NCBI GenBank assembly: GCA_038030265.1
Contig: CM075943.1
Location: 23,870,001-23,934,000, forward strand
Length of the DNA: 64,000 nucleotides
Direction: 5' to 3'
Origin: Corythucha ciliata
Taxonomy: Eukaryota > Arthropoda > Insecta > Hemiptera > Tingidae
Shown: one piece after another, positions 37,401-48,029 of the stretch
How the letters are laid out: the number at the start of each line of letters is the position of its first letter
Position numbering within the stretch: position 1 is the first letter of the stretch
Made by a program: the position numbers and the translations under genes
The notes under the pieces: generated by a model
Told to the model about the DNA's origin: nothing
Databases searched by the model: none
Seen by the model: the letters and a program-made list of their open reading frames with translations, nothing else

Positions 37401-40400
37401 CTGCTAAGCGTACAAAATTGGTACGACCTTCATCAAATTCTGATGGGAACAAAAAATAAATTAATCTTTATATTAAAAATATGAGGAATTAAAATTGGTA
37501 GTTAATTTACGATTATGAGACATTTTACTGTCAATTATCGGCCTTATCTTGCCTTGTACTCCCGGGGGGGGGGGGGGGGTCGAATTTTTAGTTTTGTATG
37601 GAGTCAACCTCACATTTTTTCGTCAAGGGTTTCAACTCGTTACAAGGTGGTCACGAGTTTTTCCCGTTGAGAGGAAGTTGTGAAAAACTTGTTATGATGC
37701 CACTTTTACACGTATAGGAAGTACTGCACCCAATTTACCAACACAATGATCGAGTTGGGTAGAAGGGTGGGGCTTGCAACTTCGCCTTTATTTAAACTAA
37801 ACTTGACCAATCAAACGATGTAATTATCAATTTTATTACAAGGCGGTGTTTTTTTCTTCACACTGCTTACTGCTTTCCACAGACAAATTGGGTGAAAGTA
37901 TAAAGTAAAAATAGAAAGCGTTAAATTGCCCTTTTTCCCGTTTGATCTTCCTTCAGTGAAAATTGGGAGGATTTCTCTTTAAAAGTCAAAGAAAAGTTTT
38001 CCTACAGACAAATTGGTAACACGATTTTACCGACTCGTAAGGGAAACCTTATCAAGTTTCGTAATGAAAATCTCTCGTCACGCGTCTCGTCCAGGCCCGT
38101 TTTTGTCCTCACCTTCTTTTTTTTTTATTCCACGGGCTCTCCACGCTACAATTCACGCTAACTTTAACTTATTACGCATAGCTGGAGTTATGTATAGACG
38201 GATAGAATTACGAAATCTTTCAGAGCTGGTGTGGAACAAATAGAAAGAAGTAGAGAAAAAAACAAAAACAAGTCGGGGCGCGATGATTTGGGAATATCCG
38301 ACAGGTCACCCCGTGGTGTTTGAAGAAAGAAGAATGACTAACTAACTTCAAAACAAGCGTCATCAACTCGAATAGAATAATGTTTGATGCTTAGAAATGA
38401 GGGGAAAAACTGTTGGGTGTGAAACAAATGGTTCGACTAAGCGTTGTACTTCTATGGAACGTTTTTCCTGGAGGGAAGGGCCCTAATAAATTTCAGGGGG
38501 CCTCCTGGATCTCTGACTGTGACTGTAAACTTTGGGGGCCTACAGAGCTGTGACGCATGCGTGTCATGTTAAACTAAAAGTAAAAAGAGGCTGCTCATAC
38601 CTCACTTGACTTGAAGTGGCAGTCGGAGGACGAAGGAGGTTATGTGACATGTGATCGATTTGATCCATCTCATGGACTTGGGACACATCACGATTCACCC
38701 CAAGCTATGTAACCGAGCAAAGCCTGTTAGAGGTTTTCGGACCATCAAAATTCCTTCCCATTTAAAGTTGTTTTCCTCAGGATTTTAAACTTTTGTTTAT
38801 CTCCGTTTTCTTATGCATACGCTACATCCCTACGTCATGTTTTCTTGCGCTAAAATAGTCACTTTTACGAACCTCACTGTTTCAAAAAGATAAATTTAAG
38901 TTTATTTTCACTTCTGCCACTTTTTTACCCCCCCCCCCCTCATTTATCGTAAGTACGCACGTGCTGAATAAATCAGAGGAAGCTTATTACGCCTCGTAGA
39001 ATTCTACGCCTGGAAACCAACTCGCAGTTGCCGCCTAATGCGGTTACATCTCCACCCGGCCAACTCGCGATCTTTTTTCCCACTTTTTTCGTCCTGATTG
39101 AGTTTACGCGATTCGTAAACCCCCACCAAACACCTCGTCTTTCCATACATAAACATCCAACAAAAACAACTCGGACACCAAGTTTATCGAGTTCACCTAT
39201 TTCTCCCCCCCCCCCTTCCCACAATGGACAAGTGCGGTAGCTCATCAGAAAGTACTTTACGAAAAATACAAACTGTCCCGAAACTTCCTTGTGTGCTGTT
39301 TAACATTTATGAGGCTTCCTTCTTCATGAAAAAAAAGGCGACACATTTTTACATAAAAAAGAACTTCCGTCACAATCAATCATTACGGCAAGCAGTTTGA
39401 AGTTTCTTCATCGCCTATTTATCCCAACTATGTAGTGATCATCCTCCTTTACTCTGGTAATTGTGGTTGGACGTGAGAAGCAAAGTAATAAATTAGTCGC
39501 GAGCGATTTTTTCAATTGTTTTAGGCCTGATTTCACCAACTTCTTAAACCACGATCAACAACTAATCACGATTAAGGCCCATTTTCACCAACAAAATTGA
39601 TTTCGTTTAAAGTTGATCGTGATTAGTTGCCAATAGCGATCCATATGAATTTTGATACAAGTGTTTACATTGTAATCGTGATTAGTTGTTGATCGTGGTT
39701 TAAGAAGTTGGTGAAATCAGGCCTAAAATGTAAACACTCATATCAGAATTCATATGGGTCGTTATTGGCAACCAATCACGATCAACTTTAAACGAGATCA
39801 ATTTTGTTGGTGAAAATGGGCCTTGGAGAATTACAGGGAAACAGTTTACGTTTCTTTCAACTCTGATAATGTTTTTTTCTTTTTGAACTCAAAAACATTT
39901 CGCGGTGTTGACGAAACTTGAGTTCTGTCCTTCCGTCAATTACTCAACTTTGGTTTATCGTTGCTCCACCCCCCTCTTGCCTTCAACCCCGATGACGTGC
40001 AGTTTTAAACACGGATGATGGGGGATTGTACCATAAAAAAAACTCTTCCTCTTAAAGTAAGAAAACTGCGTGGTTGCGCAAGTTTATAACTTTTTATACT
40101 TCTAGGGTGCTACTACCCTCCTCCCACCTCCTCTCACCGTTTGTGTTATTTTATAATACCCGAGTACTTTATTCATAGAATAACGACGTCCAATACCAAT
40201 ATCGCCGAGTGACCCCCCCCCCCATCTCTACCATCACCGCCGCACTTCATCATATCTCACCCACGTCAATGTCTTCCAACGAAAAGCATTGAGCGCACAC
40301 CCCGCTATTACACCGACATTCCCACGCACCGTCATTGGATCGGCGTTTTTCTCACTCAGGTTCACGTTTTATTCTTATTCCTTCTTTAAACGCACGGTTA

Positions 40401-43400
40401 TTCCGCTTTTTCTCTTCATAAAGAGACAAAGCTGAAATGTCCAGGTGTTTACGGACATCTGGCTCTATGTCTTGTGTAATTCTTTTGACGCTTGGTTCTT
40501 TTGCGTGGTATTTTAGTTTTATTATTCAGATTTATCGTTTTCATTCAATTAAGTCTCATTTGAGAGTGCGGAGGGGGGGGGTGAGTATTTGCACTGAAAA
40601 TGACAATGCAACACGTACATTATTTTCTAATACACCTGGAAGTAGTATATTGCTCTTCGGCTCTTTCCATGCCAACGCTACTTAAAAACAGAGAAGAAAT
40701 TATCCGAATATCTGCGTCATCACTCCTGAAACTTGTTTGGTCAAAAAATTGACTTTACTGTCTCGCAACCAGACAACATAATAGTCCCAGGCATTGTCTG
40801 TCTTTAACAAAAGAGGGCGTCCAGGACTCCCAAGTACATACTGGAATTGTGCGCAGGTGTCTAAACAGGTCAGGAGGCTGAAATTCAATTAGCTAATCAT
40901 CTGATAGGTCATGGAATAGGCACAGAGGAAAGCGTAGATGAACGGGCTCACACTGATTGATCTCCCAGCGTTCTACGCCATCACAATCATTCCTCATCAA
41001 GTCGATTCAACCAAAAAAATGTTTAATTTCAATTATAATTTGTTCGTTGACCAGTGGCCCCATTTCGCAGTTATAATACATTATGATAATAAAGACAGCC
41101 GGTTTCACTATGATAATCGAGTGAAAAAAAAGGTATTTTAATTAATCACGTGAAGGATGGGGGGAGGGGTCCCACTTCGTAATTTTGATTTCCGAACCTT
41201 CCGACTTTTCGACAAATGGCAATAGCACAAGGACTAAAGAACACACCAACGGAGTGACACGAATTCCCCCCTTTTTTTGTTTTATGTGTACACATAACCT
41301 TCAAATGGATGTTTCAAAGCGACAATTAACTCACCGACAAAAAATGGAATGTTTACAATGCTGGTACCTTATCGAAACTTCTAATTAATGGGAGTGGAAA
41401 ATAGATATTTTTTTGGTTAGTTAATTTTACGAAACTCCAACTCAAATGGTGAGCTAAATAGGTAGTAATTAGTAGAACATAATACAATTGTACGAAAGAA
41501 TAGTAATTAAGTAAATTAAAATGAGCCATGGAACAATCTTTGTGCTAGGAATGATATTTTTTAATGCGTGAGAATTTTCTCAAAGAAACTTCTCTTCCCG
41601 TTGCAAGCTTATTTTCATCTTTCTTTTCCCTTAAAACCACTCAAAATGAAATGTCATGCAAACATGAGGACCAATATGTTGTATGTAAGTGACGAGGCTG
41701 TGAATAGGAGGGCTGACCCAACTTCAGTGAGTCTTAGGGACCCCTTTAGCAATGTTTAAAAACCGTCAAAACGGTGAATGCTCCAGCGCTAGGGTGCGAC
41801 CAGATGTAAAAGTGGTTTCCGAGGACGCCTGGTACGAAAAGTAGGACAATAGTAGGTCGCAAAAGTCAGACGCCTAAGGCCCGGCCCACACTAGGAGAAA
41901 AAAGACGCCGACTCTCGCGTAAGCGTCCAATGTGAAAGGCCCCATAGAGCTCTATGTGTTTTTACTGCACGAGTCGGACGCTGACGCGCGCGTCGGCGTC
42001 TTTTTTCTCCTAGTGTGCGCCGGGCCTAAAAGTACAACGGAAAGTAGGACACAGAAAGTAAGACGCCTAAATGCAAGTTAACTTACGACTAATCGTTCAT
42101 CAGTTTGATGTTAAAGGAGGTTCACGTTTCAGGAAGGAAATAGGTTTTGAAAGAATTAAAACCACGAAACTGAGGCCAAATCGACAAATTAGGTTTTGAA
42201 AGAGTGAAAGCCCGCAAATCTTGGGTTTGTGAGAGTGAAAATTACAAAATTTTGTGTTTAATCGAGGCTAATCCATGAATTTTCTTTTGAAAGAGCCACA
42301 TTTCTTTTTGAACTATAGTCCGGGAGCCCATCGTATGACTTCGGGTCATTTGATAGTGTCTGGCACCTGCGCAGGACGTGCGCTAGCAGTTGGCAAACAC
42401 ATCTTTGGGCTGCTTGAAAACGGCTGGCAAGTCTAAAAATTGGTTCTTTTCAAACAATAAACTAGAAAATCTCCACCGCCATCCAATTTCGAATGAAACC
42501 CTAGCTAATAGTGAGCCTCGAAATTTCACATTATTTTTCTAAAGCTCGCTGACAGCTCTATCAGGGACGTAGGTGGGAATTTGTCCGGCAGGGGGGGGGG
42601 GAATTAAAATCTCGGCACGCCGGGGGGGGGGGCATTTTTAGCCATCATTCCAGGATAGTAGTACCTTCTTCCCGCCCAGGCTTGACGCCCAGTCTGTAGG
42701 GCGATGTCAATACTCCATACTGTAGGCCATAAACTTTATAGAACAATACAGCCGTGGTGTTTTTTAATGAATACATTTCGGGCCCATTCCCGGTGCCCCT
42801 CATCAGCATTATCGCATCACCTCCAAGGCCAAAAGGCCAAACATTATTCCATCCAGCCTGCACAGGGTACACACTTGAATCTACTGGACATATTGCTGGT
42901 CCGCGTCCATCGGAGACTTGTCCGAAAACATAATTACTATTAATCCCCAATTCATCCAGACAATCGAGAATTTTCTTTTCGATGAATTCTCCCCCTTTTT
43001 AGAATGAGTATAGGCTTGTCCGCTAGTCTCAAGAATTCCTTCCGAATGCAGATCGATAAATAATGCAAAACGCTCACTTTTAACCAATTTAAGACGCTGG
43101 TGGCCATTCAGTGAAGTTGAGGGAAACCGGCTATATACATTGGTCAAATGAGAATTCTCCACGGGACTCTCGTGATCGGCTGACATCTAAATACCCAGAG
43201 AAAATGACCCTAGAAGATAAGAAGCGATTTTGGAGGAAATTACCAAAATTTAGAAATAAACGAATCCGCGCATCGTGGGGTTTCTCGACACACAGAACCC
43301 GAAAGTACAGCGTATTTTCAATCAGAAGAGACGATGAAGATAATTAAATGATTTGTTTGAGTAAAAACATGGAGAGTGGAAAGGAAATGCACTTGAGCGC

Positions 43401-46400
43401 TGACTCTTTGGAACACTTCACAAATAAACGCACCCACACGCTGATTCATTTTAGTGAGGCAGAGAAAATGAAGGCAATTATAACTTGTAGCTCTGGGGGG
43501 GGGGGGGATCTATCGCCCCGTCACTTCGCCCCTGAGCGCTATCTACAATTAAATTGGATGGCGTTGTTGTACAATTTTTTACACTTGCCAGTCGTTTTCA
43601 TAGCACCCAATTGTGTTAACTACATTAGCTTGCTCTGCTGTGAGCCCCTGTCCCATCACGGGAAATGTCTGGCGATTTAAGAAGTGTCATCTCCTAGACC
43701 GTAAAAAACGTCCTGTGCAGGTGCCAGATACGATCAAATGACCCGGATTTTTGGTACTGTGGGCTCCCGGACGACTAGCAAAATTTGCGAAACTAATTTT
43801 AGAAAAAATTAAGGATACAGAATAAGTTTTTTGAAAGAATATAAATACGCGAAATTAGGGGTTGAAATAGCAAAAATTCGTGAAATTATGTTTTGAAGAA
43901 GCAAAATCCGCAATGTTGGTTATGAAAAGCGAAAATCCTCAGAAAAATTTTGGTTCAAACTGCCAAAATCACGAAATTTGTGTTTTCGATGATAGCTTTT
44001 CGAATTAGTCAAAGCCGTGCGACTGTGGACTCCAGAAAGAACCAAATACACGAAATTTGTTGAGTAAAATAACCAACATAATGTGAAATTGAGGTTGAAA
44101 TGAGCCAAATCCACAAAATTAGGTTTTGAATGAAAATAAATCTGCAAAAATTGGGATTTATAAGACCCAACTTGACGAAATTCAGGTTTGGAATAATCCA
44201 AAATCGGGACTTTGGGTTTTTAAAGAGCCAAATTCCTTTTCTTAATAAGCGAAAATGATTTCAGTAAGTTCTAAAACCACGAAATTTTGGTATTAAACAC
44301 ATAAAAATCAGCCAAATTGGGGTACTAATTAACAAACGTTTGTGAAATTTGGTTTTAAAGGTGTGACATTTGAAACATTTAGGCCCGCTTTATCAATTGT
44401 CGATAAGAAATTTAAAGCAGTGTTTTAGAAAAATCATCTGTGATCTATGACGAAATTTTGGTCATGAAACGGATGACTTTTTTAGTCAGCTCTTTAATTA
44501 ACGATAAAGCGGGCCTGAATGTTGAAAATCAACAGTGGAATTGTGAATTGAAAAAGCCAAAACCACGAATTTTGTTTTTTCTTTATTACGTTTTCACCAA
44601 TTTTAGTTATTGACTTAACCGAACCCGCTTAAAACTTATTTTACAAAGAGGCAAAGCCACGAAATTTGGTTTTTCATCATGCGCAATTCCCCCAAATCGC
44701 GGAGTTTGAAGGAGCGAGGTCCACAAAATTGAGTTTTGAAACAGCGAAAGTTCGTAAAAATGGTTGTTTAATGAGAAAACCTCACGTAATTTGAGTTTTA
44801 AAAGTGAGAAAGTCAGCAAAATTGGTGCACGAAGAGACAAAATTTGGTGGAATTTGGTTTTTAAGGTGCCAAATATGAAACGCGTGTTAATGAAAGAGTG
44901 GAAATCTCCATTTTTTTTTCGTTCCTTTTTTTGCGAAATCATTTTTTAATCAACCAAACCTGAGAAATTGATTATATAAAGAGAAATAGCATAGCATTTG
45001 TGTTTAAAGGAGTCAAGTCCACTAAATTGGGTTCCAAAAGAGCGATATTCCGTAAAATTGGTTTTAGAAAAGAGTGAAACCCACAAAATGTTGGTTTTTT
45101 CAAGGAGAAAATTCCACGAAATTTGGTTTTTGGATGTGCAAAACACCGAAATTTGGATTCGAACCAGACGAATTCACAAAATTTAATTTTGAATGAGGGA
45201 AAATTCACAAAATTGACGTTTGGAAAAGTCAAAATGACGACAATTTGTTTTCGAAAGTGCTAAACGCTCATGAGTGGTTTTAAATCACACTGTGAGTACT
45301 ATTTTCCGGTTCATTGTCCAATGTTCTCATGGTCATGGGTATTGTGGGGTAATTTTAGAGTGAAATGCGGAGGTATGACGGTGAGTGAAAGAGATTCAGA
45401 GGGCAAAGCTCCAAATTTAGTCGTAAGCAAACAGTTGTTGAAACTGTTTAACGTGGACAAGTTGTTGACTGATCATGTATCTCCCAGCGGATACAAAAAT
45501 GTTTAAAAAATTGGAAACTTCAAAAATCCGGCTTGCATGCTCAACACGTTTTGAGGGCAATTCCTGTTCCTGTTTGGCCAAGTAGCATATTATAGCGGCA
45601 ATGAGCCGAACGATCACTTCCCTATTTTTTTAAAGTTTTCATTATGTAATGAAATCGAGTGGGCTTTTTGTTGGTCCAGCAACAGATTTATTCTGGACGT
45701 TTTGCCGAATTGGAAGAGGTCAAATGACGCCTTAACGTGGGCCTGACAAAATTTTGGTGGTTTTGGGCAGAGTGAGTGAGGGTGAGGGCAAGTGAATTTG
45801 AAAACCCAAGGGACGGGGAAGACGGCGAAAAGGAGGCACGGAAAACAAAATAGTTCCCCCTTGGAACGGCACCTTGACAACCATTTGTAACGGTCGTAAT
45901 TTTCCCTTTTAAAATGCCTGGTGTACTCACGGTTTCGCTTTTTCACGGATGTAGTCAGAGTCGGAAGCTCAGATTCGGAACGACCGCTGGACTCAACTAC
46001 CCATTTTCTTCGAAAGTACGCGTGAAAAAACTTTTGCGATAAATACAAAAAGTGACACAATGGCACTCCATTGCCTTTAAAAATAGATGACACGAACACA
46101 AAAATAGTTTTAAATACAAAAATTTTAATTTATTTATACTGGTGTAAACTACAGGCCGGCTGAATCAGAAGGATAAACGGGAAGGTAACGGGGATCACGT
46201 GGTTTGGAGAGAAGCTGTGAAGGGAATAGCCCAACGGAAGGCAAGGGAAGTTGCAAGTTGACCGCAGAAATCCAGCGCTATCCTTTCACATAAACCAACG
46301 CGCCTCCCCGACCTTCACATCCTTCATCCCCTCGACCCTCCAGTCCATCTGAAAAAACTGGCAATTCCCCTGCGCTCAACCCCCTCACTCACGCTACATC

Positions 46401-47978
46401 AAACAGTTAAATCACTGTATTGTTCTCTGAGTGGACTTTGCGCTACGATCTCTCCGTCCCTGGCGCTCGACCTGACCTGGGAAAATCAAGTTAGGGAGGA
46501 GACCCAGTTCACCGGGGTCCCTAGTTATAGTTGTCGGGAAAAAATCTCGTAAGCGGGATCCAAGGACGCTACATCAGGGGGCCTATCTGGGTTGTCGGGA
46601 TAAAATGCCACAAGCGGGATCCAAGAACGCTGAATAAGAAGTAACACTATCGTGTCATAGCAACCGCACTTGCGGCATTTCTTCCCGACAACTCAGAATA
46701 GGCCCCCAGGAATAGTACTATCTCGCCATAGCAACCACCTCACATGAGATTTTCTCGACAAATCTAACTACGGCCCCAGGGCTGATGAGGGACTGGGGAC
46801 GTGGCGGCTAAACGCCGCGCCGCCGTAGCTTTTTTTGAAGATGAAAACTTGAAAGATGTCGTGAGTTAGAAATACCAGACGTTACATCAAGTAGAGCCCG
46901 ACAAAGTAAGACAAAAAAAGAGGACAATTTTTACCTCTCCCCGGACAGCTGAAAAATCAGCTCGGACGCTCTCAATAAAGTAGGACATGTCAGGGGAAAG
47001 TAGGACGCCTGGTCACCCTATCGAGGGCTTTATTTCGCGGAAATTCTCATTGTGGGGGGGGGGGAGAGTATTCTCTAAGGCTCACCAAACTTCGATTTTG
47101 GGCTAGGGAATTCCAAATTTTGACCCAAGGTTGGAGGGGAATCGAGGTATGGAACACGTTAGCCACGCGTCCCTCTGCTCAGGCCGTTAGGAGAAAAGTA
47201 AAGAACATTGAGAGGGTGTGTTCTATGCCAAGATTCCACGCGCGTTTATTTTAGTTAAAGACCCTTCACTCCCCCACTACTCTTGAGAGAGGAGTCGTAT
47301 CACTTTGTCTTTTTTATAACGACTTGACTTTTTCCTGATTATCTAGAAAGGTGTGGTAGTCAAGGACAGTAATTGCAATTAGTTTTTGTTTCGTTTAACC
47401 ATTGCCGGGCACTATATAGTTGAAGCCTCACACTAGTTTATTTGCATTTGGACAATCATCCCTTACATACCTTGTAAGTTTCAAGTTTCTATACGTTTCT
47501 ACTACTATAGGTCGGCGCTATAAGTGGACCTTGACGCTAAAAAATAAATAAATAAATAAACAAAATAAGGAAATAAGCTCTCGAAAAGTAAGGAAATGAG
47601 ACTCTCCAAACAATCAAGAGGCCCACCTAATTTATAGGAGTCATACCCGGAGGATTCAGGAACAGATACACTCAGACAGGTTTCACTCTCGTGGCCTTTT
47701 AAAACCCCTCGGCAAGGTTTTTCCATTGTTGAGAGCGGGGAAGGGGGGATTCTAAAGTTAGAAACAAAACAAGCAGCCCATATTATGAGGTCGGGGTTTT
47801 TATATTAGTATTACAAATGTACACATAATGTATATTTTTATAGGAAAAGATTTATATTTCTGTAAGCAAGAAAAAAAAAAAAAAGCAAGCGAGATAACGT
47901 CACGTGCCTCATATAATCAGGTCTGGTGACTTCGAACCCAAATAAAATATTGCGAACGTTACCGAAAAATAAGTTGAC

Positions 47979-48029
<51 letters not shown>

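Larger units (their letters stand above)
42133..45260. repeat. Degenerate minisatellite, unit about 38-40 bp
   Basis: Recurring words CACGAAATT, GGTTTTGAAAGAG and CAAATCCAC in the order AAATCCACGAAATTNGG then TTTTGAAAGAGCG. Present at 42133-42310 and 43776-45260, split by the 42318 element and by a MITE at 44382-44515. Long frames on either strand here are by-products of the unit. Confidence 0.85.

Noticed and set aside
43920..45232. Several 60-110-codon frames on both strands
   Set aside because: They are translations of the minisatellite unit, whose length often keeps the frame open.
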